This document shows, in pieces, positions 7,948 through 15,261 of a stretch of DNA of 64,000 bases. The stretch's first letter is position 1. Each line of letters starts with the position of its first letter. The position numbers were made by a program, and so were the translations under genes. The notes beneath the pieces are model-generated. The model saw nothing but the letters and a program-made list of their open reading frames with translations, had not been told where the DNA came from and made no database searches. Origin of the DNA: Mesorhizobium sp. B2-1-1 (GTDB lineage Bacteria > Pseudomonadota > Alphaproteobacteria > Rhizobiales > Rhizobiaceae); assembly GCF_006442975.2 (NCBI RefSeq), contig NZ_CP083954.1, forward strand, positions 4,285,501 to 4,349,500, read 5' to 3'.

Positions 7948-8555
7948 GTGGAACCCCTGCCCCAACGTGGCGGCGGTGGCTGTGAATTCGGATTTTGCGG
8001 CCGGCCGCCGGCAGAACGCAAGGACAGCAGGAAGCCGATCAAGCCGATCGCCATCAGCGCGAAGCCAACCGGTCGCGCACGGCTGTCGGTCTCGCCCACA
8101 CCGGAGCGCAAGACAAGATCGACCGCGCCTATCGGGATGTCGTCGGCGTCGCCGGGACCGACGGTGAAGACATAGGGGCCGGGGCCGACGGTCCGGATCA
8201 CGCCAGCCTCATCGCGGAAGATCTTGTCGGGCAGTTGCGGGCTCGCCTGACGCGGATTGTCGGAATGATTGAACTGAAGCGTCGAGGCAAGCACCGTGCG
8301 GCCGCCGGAGGCGGCTGTCAGCGTCAGCACCGTGCGCTGCTGCGAAACGATGCGCTCGGCCCTCGCGGTCAAGTCGACCAGCACCCTGACCGGCGCATCG
8401 CGCGCGGCAAGCGGCACTGTGACCTGCCTGAAGCGGCCGCCCTCATAGACCCGCCAGCTGCCGATCTGGTGACCGGAGAAATTAGTCATCGCCCATGGAT
8501 AGATGGCGCCGACGCCGATGCCGGCGAGCAGGATCAACAGGAACAGAAAGCGCAT
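7944..8555 (-). CDS. Membrane-anchored protein of unknown function
   Basis: 203 residues with an N-terminal transmembrane or signal-anchor segment (FLFLLILLAGIGVGAIYPWA). A beta-rich region of about 130 residues would lie in the periplasm, followed by a second membrane helix (PVGFALMAIGLIGFLLSL) and a Pro/Arg-rich tail. I recognise no family. The stop codon overlaps the rlmJ start by four bases, so the two are probably one transcript, though nothing suggests a shared function. Confidence 0.65.
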   Translation of the reverse strand: MRFLFLLILLAGIGVGAIYPWAMTNFSGHQIGSWRVYEGGRFRQVTVPLAARDAPVRVLVDLTARAERIVSQQRTVLTLTAASGGRTVLASTLQFNHSDNPRQASPQLPDKIFRDEAGVIRTVGPGPYVFTVGPGDADDIPIGAVDLVLRSGVGETDSRARPVGFALMAIGLIGFLLSLRSAGGRPQNPNSQPPPPRWGRGST

Positions 8556-8592
8556 TCAGGGAATCACCTTGTAGTCGGACGTTGCCGGACAA

Positions 8593-9252
8593 TTAGGCTG
8601 CATTGGCGCTGTCGCGCAGGCGCTCCATTTCGTCCAATAGCATGTCGAGGCCGAGTTCGAATGTCTTGTCGAAACCGCCGGTGCCGAAATAGGTCCCGGC
8701 CGCCATGACACTGGGGAAATCCTTCGCCAGTTGCTCGTCGTCGACGGTGGTCACCGCCGACGGGCCCTTGGCGTAGCCCGCGGTCTCGTCGAGGATCGCG
8801 CCCATGAGATAATAGCTGGCGGTGCGAAACAGCCTGGCGCTGAGTTCCGGGCCGAAACCGCCAGCCTCGAACAGGCCGATGACGCCGTTCAGCATAGCAA
8901 GGCAAGGCGGCGAATTCATCCGGTAGACGACAAGGAATGGCGCAAAGGCCGGGTGCTCCCTCGCAACACGGCGAAACTCATGCATGACCATCCGAATCCT
9001 GTCGCGCCACGGCATGCTGTCGTCGGGGATAACCATCCCGCTGACCTGGCGATCGACCAACGCCTCATAGAGGTGCGCTTGCGAGGGGAAGTAATGATAA
9101 ATGCTCATCGCCTCGCAGCCGAGCACGGCGGCGAGCTTGCGCATCGAAAAACCGGAAAGGCCCTCCTTCTCGATCACCTCGAAAGCGGCATCCTCGATCA
9201 TCTCGCGGGACAGCCGTCCGCGTGCTCGCTTTTTTTTGACCGATGAGTCCAT
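8593..9252 (-). CDS. TetR-family transcriptional repressor
   Basis: 219 residues. A basic start (VKKKRARGRLS) leads into the TetR helix-turn-helix, MIEDAAFEVIEKEGLSGFSMRKLAAVLG then SIYHYFPSQAHLYEALVD. A helical ligand-binding region fills the remaining 160 residues. The ATG at 9252 is used; a TTG at 9267 is in frame but less likely. Two palindromes sharing CTTAC/GTAAG fill the gap to the divergent gene at 9338. The regulator therefore probably represses itself and that gene. The inducer is unknown. Confidence 0.9.
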   Translation of the reverse strand: MDSSVKKKRARGRLSREMIEDAAFEVIEKEGLSGFSMRKLAAVLGCEAMSIYHYFPSQAHLYEALVDRQVSGMVIPDDSMPWRDRIRMVMHEFRRVAREHPAFAPFLVVYRMNSPPCLAMLNGVIGLFEAGGFGPELSARLFRTASYYLMGAILDETAGYAKGPSAVTTVDDEQLAKDFPSVMAAGTYFGTGGFDKTFELGLDMLLDEMERLRDSANAA

Positions 9253-9260
9253 GGCCGCGC

Positions 9261-9312
9261 TTGACAACTTACAGCGTAAGGTTCATTTTTCACTTCACCT
9301 TACACAGTAAGG
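9261..9312. promoter_or_regulatory. Paired TetR operators in a divergent promoter
   Basis: CTTAC-AGC-GTAAG (9268-9280) and CCTTAC-ACA-GTAAGG (9298-9312) are perfect palindromes with the same half-site. Their centres are 31 bases apart, about three helical turns, so two dimers could bind one face. The first begins just after a TTGACA at 9261-9266 that fits a -35 box for the rightward gene. Confidence 0.75.
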
Positions 9313-9337
9313 CTAACAAAGACCAGAGGAGGAAAAC

Positions 9338-9802
9338 ATGTCACACCATCGCATTGCCAAATCCGTGCATTCGTCCCTCCATCGTGCGTTGGCTCTAACC
9401 GCCGTGGCCTGCGTCCTCGCCGCGGCCCCTGCCTATGCCGACGACTACGATGCAACCATAAAGGACATCCAGTCGACCATGGGCGGCGTGCCGAGCTTTG
9501 TGAAGCAACTTCCCAAAGCCGGTCTGCCCGGCGCCTGGGCCGAGGTCAAGGCCATCGAACTCAGCGACAAGACGGCGCTGCCGCCAAAGGTAAAGTCATT
9601 GATCTCGCTGGCAGTGGCGGCGCAGATCCCGTGCAACTACTGCATCTGGTCGGACACGCAAAACGCCAAGCGCGCCGGCGCTACCGATGAGGAAATCCAG
9701 GAGGCGGTGGCGATGGCGGCGCTGACCCGCCATTGGAGCACCATCTTCAATGGCATGCAGGTCGATTTCGACACGTTCAAGAAGGAAATGGGCGGGCAGT
9801 GA
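9338..9802 (+). CDS. Exported AhpD/carboxymuconolactone decarboxylase-like protein
   Basis: 154 residues. A signal peptide (RALALTAVACVLAAAPAYA) is followed by one CMD/AhpD-like all-helical domain. It keeps the CxxC pair of alkylhydroperoxidase-type members (IPCNYC, near residues 106-109), followed by ARAG-like KRAGATDEEIQEAV. AhpD proteins shuttle electrons to peroxiredoxins through this pair; most are cytoplasmic, so an exported copy is unusual. AGAGGAGG precedes the ATG. The paired TetR operators upstream imply inducible expression. Confidence 0.82.
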   Translation: MSHHRIAKSVHSSLHRALALTAVACVLAAAPAYADDYDATIKDIQSTMGGVPSFVKQLPKAGLPGAWAEVKAIELSDKTALPPKVKSLISLAVAAQIPCNYCIWSDTQNAKRAGATDEEIQEAVAMAALTRHWSTIFNGMQVDFDTFKKEMGGQ

Positions 9803-9812
9803 AACGACACCC

Positions 9813-9840
9813 GCGGTGGTCCGCGCCTGCGGGCCACCGC
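9813..9840 (+). terminator. Long GC hairpin after the AhpD-like gene
   Basis: Twelve bases at 9813-9824 pair with 9829-9840 around a GCCT loop, with one T-G wobble. There is no T-run afterwards, so it could mark a transcript end or protect the 3' end rather than act as a classic terminator. Confidence 0.4.
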
Positions 9841-9942
9841 AGAACTGCCCTCATCCGACAGCCGTCATCTTCGCCTTCGATTGTCATCCAGCGGGAAATG
9901 CCGCATTGAAAGTGCAATCGCAAAGCATGGACGAGGCCGCAA

Positions 9943-10542
9943 ATGGCGCCGGTCAAGGTCGACCCCGACAAGGTGCACGAATTCGAGGACGCCGAGAGCT
10001 TTTATACCTGGCTCGGTGAACATCATGACAGGGAAACCGAGGTCTGGATCAAAATCCACAAGACCGGCTCGGGACTGAAGTCGATCTCGGCAAAGGAGGC
10101 GATCGAGGTCGTGCTGTGCTGGGGCTGGATCGACGCGGTGCGCAAGGGGCTCGACGACAAGAGCTTCCTGCAGCGTTACACGCCGAGGACGAAGAAAAGC
10201 ATCTGGAGCCAGATCAACATCGACAATGTCGCCCGGCTGATCGACGACGGCCGGATGACGCGGCATGGGCTCGCCGAGGTCGAAGCCGCCAAGGCCGATG
10301 GCCGCTGGGCGCGTGCCTATGCCAGCGGCAAGGACATGAAAATTCCCGATGACCTGCAGGCCGCGATCGATGCCGAGCCAGAGGCTCGGCAAATGCTCGA
10401 AAAACTCAGCGCGCAGAACCGCTTCGCGCTCGCCTTCCGTATCCACAACATGAAGACCGAAGCCGGGCGCAGGAAGAAGATCGAGACTTTTGTCGAGATG
10501 CTCAAACGCGGCGAGACGATCCATCCGCAGGGGAAGAAATAA
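9943..10542 (+). CDS. YdeI/OmpD-associated family protein
   Basis: 199 residues matching the YdeI/OmpD-associated family throughout: VHEFEDAESFYTWLGEHH, the central CWGWIDAVRKGLDDKSFLQRYTPR with KKSIWSQIN, and the C-terminal LAFRIHNMKTEAGRRKKIETFVEML. Members are cytoplasmic and have been linked to peptide and bacteriocin resistance, but their biochemical role is not settled. An upstream GGCC-rich stretch gives no strong Shine-Dalgarno sequence. It is not in an obvious operon. Confidence 0.88.
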   Translation: MAPVKVDPDKVHEFEDAESFYTWLGEHHDRETEVWIKIHKTGSGLKSISAKEAIEVVLCWGWIDAVRKGLDDKSFLQRYTPRTKKSIWSQINIDNVARLIDDGRMTRHGLAEVEAAKADGRWARAYASGKDMKIPDDLQAAIDAEPEARQMLEKLSAQNRFALAFRIHNMKTEAGRRKKIETFVEMLKRGETIHPQGKK

Positions 10543-10634
10543 GGCTGCTCATGTACGAGCGACAGGTTTCTTCCGGCTCGATGATCGCGACCCCACATAC
10601 CAGCAGGGTAGCGATCAGCCACCGGTGACGTCCC

Positions 10635-11084
10635 TTAGGCTTTGCGCTCCCAGCGGCGGTCGGGCGTCTGCTGCCAATACGTCACCGCGTGGCCGGCGTC
10701 TTTCATCGTCTTCCAGTGCCCGCGGGCGGCCTCGACCTGGGCCGCATCGTGGCCGTCGAACAGGAACACGGCGCGCTCGTAGCCGCCAAGGTCCGGCGGC
10801 GCAGCGCCGTCCACCAGGAAGCGTATCTGCGCCGCGTTCGGGTTGCCTTCGCCGGTGGTCAAAAGGATCGGCTGTTCAGCGGGATGGGCTTCGCGATCAG
10901 TGGCGTGCGCGAGGAAGGAATCGTCACGGAACGTCCACAGATGCTGGTCGAGCGCGTCGCGCCGCTCCTCGGTGCCTGTCTGCACCACGGCGCGCCAGCC
11001 GCGATCGACGCTGCGCTCAAGTAGGCCGGGCAGCGCATCCTCCAGCGTCGATTCGGTCAGGTGATAAAACAGCACGTCGGCCAT
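10635..11084 (-). CDS. holC: DNA polymerase III chi subunit
   Basis: 149 residues of the HolC family. Chi joins the clamp-loader complex through psi and contacts SSB, helping polymerase III handle RNA primers and single-stranded template. Recognisable are the N-terminal FYHLTESTLEDALPGLLERSVDRGWRAVV (chopped here), the segment LDQHLWTFRDDSFLAH, the QPILLT block and VFLFDG near the C-terminus. It starts nine bases after the pepA stop codon, the usual pepA-holC order, so the two are co-transcribed. Confidence 0.93.
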   Translation of the reverse strand: MADVLFYHLTESTLEDALPGLLERSVDRGWRAVVQTGTEERRDALDQHLWTFRDDSFLAHATDREAHPAEQPILLTTGEGNPNAAQIRFLVDGAAPPDLGGYERAVFLFDGHDAAQVEAARGHWKTMKDAGHAVTYWQQTPDRRWERKA

Positions 11085-11093
11085 GGGTCCCGA

Positions 11094-12614
11094 TCAGCTC
11101 TCGTAGTGATCGCGCACGAGCCGGTCGAGCAGCCGCACGCCAAAGCCGGAACCCCAGGACTGGTTGATTTCGTTCGACAGCGCCCCCATGGCAGTGCCTG
11201 CGATGTCGAGATGCGCCCAGGGCGTGTCCTTGACGAAGCGCTGCAAGAACTGCGCGGCGATGATGGCGCCGCCATAGCGGCCGCCGATGTTCTTCATGTC
11301 TGCATTCTTGGAATCGATCAGCTTGTCATATTCGGGACCGAGCGGCATGCGCCACAGCCGCTCCTGCGTCGACTGCCCGGCTGTCGCCAGGCGTTCCGCC
11401 AGTTCGTCATTGTTGGAGAACAGGCCGGCATAGTGCTGGCCGAGCGCGACCATGATCGCGCCGGTCAACGTCGCCAGGTTGACCATGAACTTCGGCTGGA
11501 AGCGGTCATTGCAGTACCAGAGCGCGTCGGCCAGCACCAGGCGCCCCTCCGCATCGGTGTTGAGCACCTCGATGGTCTGGCCCGACATCGAGGTAACGAT
11601 GTCGCCGGGACGCTGCGCATGGCCGTCGACGGCGTTTTCCACCAGCCCGATGATGCCGACGACATTGGCCTTCGCCTTGCGGGCGGCGAGCGCATGCATC
11701 AGTCCGGTCACCGCCGCGGCGCCGCCCATGTCGCCCTTCATGTCCTCCATGCCGGATGCCGGTTTCATCGAATTGCCGCCGGTGTCGAAGGTGACGCCCT
11801 TGCCGATGAACGCGACGGGGCTGTCCTTGGCCTTGCCGCCGTTCCACTGCATGACGGCCATGCGGGCGCCGCGCGGCGAGCCCTGCGCGACTCCGAGCAG
11901 CGACCCCATGCCGAGTTTCTTCATTTCCTTCTCGGCCAGGATCTCGACCTTGACGCCGAGGGCCTCCAGTTCCTTGGCGCGGGCGGCAAACTCGACAGGT
12001 CCCAGGACGTTCGCCGGCTCGTTGACGAGGTCACGCGCCAAAAGCACGCCGTCGATCACCGCCTCGGTCTCGGCGAAGGCCTTCTTCGCGCCCGCCGGAT
12101 CGGCGGTGTGGATGGTTATCTTGGCCGGCTTTTTCGGCTCGGCCTTGTCGCCTTGGCCGTCGTCCTTGTCTTTCCTGGTCTTGTACTTGTCGAAGGAATA
12201 GCTGCGCAGAAGAATACCCGCGGCAAGGCTGGCCGCCTGCGCACCGCTTGACGAGGCGCCGACCACGTCGAGCACCACCGCCACGTCCGTCGCCTTGCGC
12301 AGCGACCCCGCGATGGTGCCTCCAAGCTTCGTCCAGGCGTATTCGTCGAGCCCCGACACCTTGCCGGCGCCGATCGCGACCAGCCTGTCGAGCGAGCTTG
12401 CCTGTGGCGTCAGCACTTCCACCACGCTGGCGAACTTGGCCGTGAATTCGGCCACAGGGAAGGCCCGTTCCAGCGTCTTGCCGGGATCATACGCCGCGGC
12501 GGTTTCGCTCAGGCCGCCATCATCCGCCGCCAGCACGAAGACCGTCCCCCTTCTGTTCGCGGCGGTCTGCGGCGCGGCGAATTTTGCGAAGGCGATCGAG
12601 GGTCTCTGGTTCAT
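11094..12614 (-). CDS. pepA: Leucyl aminopeptidase (M17 family)
   Basis: About 506 residues. The C-terminal catalytic domain has the M17 signature [14 protein letters not shown]. It also has the metal and carbonate-binding residues in [10 protein letters not shown] (Lys and Asp) and [10 protein letters not shown]. The N-terminal domain is the usual alpha/beta module, with a short Lys/Asp-rich insertion ([13 protein letters not shown]) near residue 155. The enzyme is a hexameric di-metal aminopeptidase of the cytoplasm; some relatives also bind DNA. The second of two adjacent ATGs (12614) is chosen because AGGA lies too close to the first. It is the first gene of a pepA-holC operon. Confidence 0.95.
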   Translation of the reverse strand: MNQRPSIAFAKFAAPQTAANRRGTVFVLAADDGGLSETAAAYDPGKTLERAFPVAEFTAKFASVVEVLTPQASSLDRLVAIGAGKVSGLDEYAWTKLGGTIAGSLRKATDVAVVLDVVGASSSGAQAASLAAGILLRSYSFDKYKTRKDKDDGQGDKAEPKKPAKITIHTADPAGAKKAFAETEAVIDGVLLARDLVNEPANVLGPVEFAARAKELEALGVKVEILAEKEMKKLGMGSLLGVAQGSPRGARMAVMQWNGGKAKDSPVAFIGKGVTFDTGGNSMKPASGMEDMKGDMGGAAAVTGLMHALAARKAKANVVGIIGLVENAVDGHAQRPGDIVTSMSGQTIEVLNTDAEGRLVLADALWYCNDRFQPKFMVNLATLTGAIMVALGQHYAGLFSNNDELAERLATAGQSTQERLWRMPLGPEYDKLIDSKNADMKNIGGRYGGAIIAAQFLQRFVKDTPWAHLDIAGTAMGALSNEINQSWGSGFGVRLLDRLVRDHYES

Positions 12615-12976
12615 CATGTCCTGCTTTCGGGGAATGCGCGGCTCGCGCGAAGCGGTTGGAAGCGATCCGCGACATTTGGTCGTTTTCCGGCATTTGGCAA
12701 GACTTTGCCAAACGGGCTCCCCATATGGCACATGAATCGACGGCGATTCGTCGCGGCACGGCTCCGCTTTTTGGCCGCAACCTGTTGTTAACCATCGATG
12801 TTCGCCCTTTCTTATCCAATCCCGCCGACACTCCGGCCCAACGTGGCGCGCGATGTGGGACGGGAACCGGATCGTCTGCCTGACAGAGCCCGACGCAGCC
12901 AGTTGTGCGGGCGTCGCCGGACGGCTACCCTTATCCGGTGGCATGATGCCGTTCGAGAAAATTGAGAAAAGCCTTC
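12615..12976. other. Divergent pepA/lptF intergenic region
   Basis: 362 bases without a gene. It contains two inverted repeats: the strong one at 12693-12712 listed next, and GAATCG-ACGG-CGATTC at 12734-12749. I could not identify a convincing -35/-10 pair for lptF. Confidence 0.55.
12693..12712. promoter_or_regulatory. Perfect 8-bp operator-like dyad upstream of pepA
   Basis: TTTGGCAA and TTGCCAAA flank the spacer GACT. The dyad lies about 80 bases before the pepA start. Its form is that of a repressor site; no regulator can be named from the sequence. Confidence 0.5.
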
Positions 12977-14179
12977 ATGAAGGTCGTTGAACGCTACATC
13001 ATGCGCCGCGCTTTCGTGGTCTTTATTGCAGCGCTGGCCTGGACGCTGGCCATTGTCTGGACGACGCAGGTGCTGGCCAAGATCGACCTCGTCACCGACA
13101 GCGGCCAGTCGGCGCTGACCTTCTTCGAGGTTGCGGCCCTCATTCTTCCCTCGATCATTCCGATCGTGGTGCCCTTCGCGCTCGTGGTGGCGGTTGCCCA
13201 GACGCTCAGCGTCATGAATTCGGATTCGGAGCTTGCCGTCGTCAACGCAGCGGGCGCCTCGCGCTGGACCATTGTGCGGCCGATCATGATTCTCGCGGCC
13301 GCGGCCAGCGTCTTTTCCTTCGCCGTCGACAACGGCATCGACCCCTATGCGCGCCAGAAGAACCGGATGCTGGTGGCGGAGTCACGCGCGGATCTTCTGT
13401 CGCTGATCATCCAGGAGGGCACATTCCGCAAGATCGATGACGGGCTGTTCCTGCAGATAGGCGAGCGGCTTCCCGACAACCGGCTGGGCGGCATCTTCGT
13501 CGCGGATTCGCGCGAGGAAGGCGTCAACCTCGTCTACTATGCCAAGACCGGCAGCATCATCGAACGCGGCGGCGAAAAGGTGCTGATGATGAATGACGGC
13601 GTCATCCATCGAAAGACACTGACCGGCGACCTCTCGGTCATCCGCTTCACCTCCTATGCCTTCGACATGTCGGCCTTCATGGCGGCAGCGTCGGAGGTGA
13701 CGCTGATGCCAAAAGACCAGACGACCCAGTACCTGCTCAACCCGAGTGCCAATGACAAGGTCTACCAGCAGCGCCCGAACGAATACCGGGCGGAGGTCGA
13801 CCAGCGGTTCTCGGAATGGCTCTATTCCATGGTTTTCGCCCTGATCGCACTCGCGGTCGCCGGAGACGCACGCTCGCATCGCGAGGCGCGCGTCAATCCG
13901 CTGATCACGGCCATCGCGATATCGCTGTTCGTGCGCTGGCTGGGCTTTTTCGCCGCCAGCAAGGCCGATGAGGTTCCGCAATATGCGTATATGGTCTACG
14001 GCGTGCCCATCGTGTCGTCGGCGGTGGCAATCTGGTTCATCGCATCCAACCGGACGATGGAACTGCCAGTGGTCTGGGCAGATTGGCTGACGAATCTCGC
14101 CAGCCGGATGGCTGAAGCCTGGAATGCCGTCAAGCTGCGCCTGTCCAGGCGCAGCGCCTCGGGCCAGGGGGTCAGCTGA
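12977..14179 (+). CDS. lptF: LPS export ABC transporter permease LptF
   Basis: 400 residues of the YjgP/YjgQ family. With LptG and LptB it pulls LPS out of the inner membrane and pushes it onto the LptC-LptA bridge. Three N-terminal transmembrane helices (including VVFIAALAWTLAIVWTTQVL) are followed by a periplasmic beta-jellyroll of about 150 residues and three C-terminal helices. The start MKVVERYIMRR at 12977 fits the family; a TTG five codons upstream is less likely. The stop codon shares a base with the lptG start. Confidence 0.95.
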   Translation: MKVVERYIMRRAFVVFIAALAWTLAIVWTTQVLAKIDLVTDSGQSALTFFEVAALILPSIIPIVVPFALVVAVAQTLSVMNSDSELAVVNAAGASRWTIVRPIMILAAAASVFSFAVDNGIDPYARQKNRMLVAESRADLLSLIIQEGTFRKIDDGLFLQIGERLPDNRLGGIFVADSREEGVNLVYYAKTGSIIERGGEKVLMMNDGVIHRKTLTGDLSVIRFTSYAFDMSAFMAAASEVTLMPKDQTTQYLLNPSANDKVYQQRPNEYRAEVDQRFSEWLYSMVFALIALAVAGDARSHREARVNPLITAIAISLFVRWLGFFAASKADEVPQYAYMVYGVPIVSSAVAIWFIASNRTMELPVVWADWLTNLASRMAEAWNAVKLRLSRRSASGQGVS

Positions 14180-15261
14180 TGGGCTGGACGCTGGGACGCT
14201 ACTTCTTCTTCCGCTATGTCACGATCACCGTGTGGTTCTTCATCGGCCTGCTTGCGCTGGTGTTCCTGATCGATTTCACCGAGCTTTCCGGCCGCACGAC
14301 CGGCCTGCCCGGCTTCACCTATGGAACGGCGCTGGCCATTTCCGGACTCAGGATGCCGATGATCATGCTGCAGACCGTGCCGTTTGTCGGTCTCTTCTCG
14401 GCGATGGCGACGCTGGTCTCGCTCAACCGCAGGTATGAACTGGTCATAGCGCGCTCAGCCGGCGTTTCGGCCTGGCAGTTCCTTCTGCCGTGCTGCATCG
14501 GAGCGCTGTTGTTCGGCGTCCTGTCGGTCGGTCTCATCAACCCGCTCGCAGCGCACGCCTTTTCCTGGTCCGAACAGATCGAAACCCAGTTGCGCTCGGG
14601 CAAGTCGAATACGGTGTCGGCCGACGCCGCGCCCTGGATCCGGCAGAAAACCAGCTCCGGAGACACCATCATCGGAGCGCGCGCCATCCTCAATCAGGGC
14701 CTGGAGATGGCTGACGCTGTCTTTTTCATCCTCGACCCGCAAGGCGATATCGTCGAGCGCAAGGATGCCGCGCGCGCCTACCTGCGGGACGGCTACTGGG
14801 AATTGCAGGACGTCAAGACCTTCAGGAACGGCACCATCCAGCCTGCGGCAAACGATCGCGTGCCGACCAATCTGAAGCCCGAATTCGTGCAGGAGCGGCT
14901 GGCGCGCCCGGAGACCATTCCATTCTACGATCTGCCGGGAAAAATCGAGGTTGCCCGTTCTTTCGGTCTCAAGGCAAATGCCTTTGCCATGCAGTTCGAT
15001 TCGCTGGTGGCGTTGCCGTTCCTGCTCGTCGCCATGACGCTGATTGCGGCAACAGTTTCAATGCGATTTGCGAGGATGGGGCAATCGGCAACGATGATTC
15101 TGGGTGGCGTCGTTGCCGGGTTTCTGCTTTATGTCGTTTCGGTGCTGGTGAAGGCATTCGGCGTGGCGGGGTTCGTGCCGACTGTCGTAGCTGCCTGGGT
15201 GCCGGTCGTGGTAGCTATGTTCTTCGGGGTGACTTTCCTGCTATACAAGGAAGACGGCTAG
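14179..15261 (+). CDS. lptG: LPS export ABC transporter permease LptG
   Basis: 360 residues, the second YjgP/YjgQ permease of the LptB2FG complex. It begins GWTLGRYFFFRYVTITVWFF with the first membrane helix. RRYELVIARSAGVSAWQ matches the coupling helix that contacts LptB. The C-terminal helices include FLLVAMTLIAATVSMRF. It overlaps lptF by one base at its start and lptD by one base at its end, so the three genes form a tightly coupled operon. Confidence 0.95.
   Translation: MGWTLGRYFFFRYVTITVWFFIGLLALVFLIDFTELSGRTTGLPGFTYGTALAISGLRMPMIMLQTVPFVGLFSAMATLVSLNRRYELVIARSAGVSAWQFLLPCCIGALLFGVLSVGLINPLAAHAFSWSEQIETQLRSGKSNTVSADAAPWIRQKTSSGDTIIGARAILNQGLEMADAVFFILDPQGDIVERKDAARAYLRDGYWELQDVKTFRNGTIQPAANDRVPTNLKPEFVQERLARPETIPFYDLPGKIEVARSFGLKANAFAMQFDSLVALPFLLVAMTLIAATVSMRFARMGQSATMILGGVVAGFLLYVVSVLVKAFGVAGFVPTVVAAWVPVVVAMFFGVTFLLYKEDG

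Noticed and set aside
12693..12712. Sigma-54 promoter
   Set aside because: TTGGCA and TTGC are present, but the GG-to-GC distance is 11 rather than 12 bases, and the sequence is a perfect dyad, which fits an operator better.
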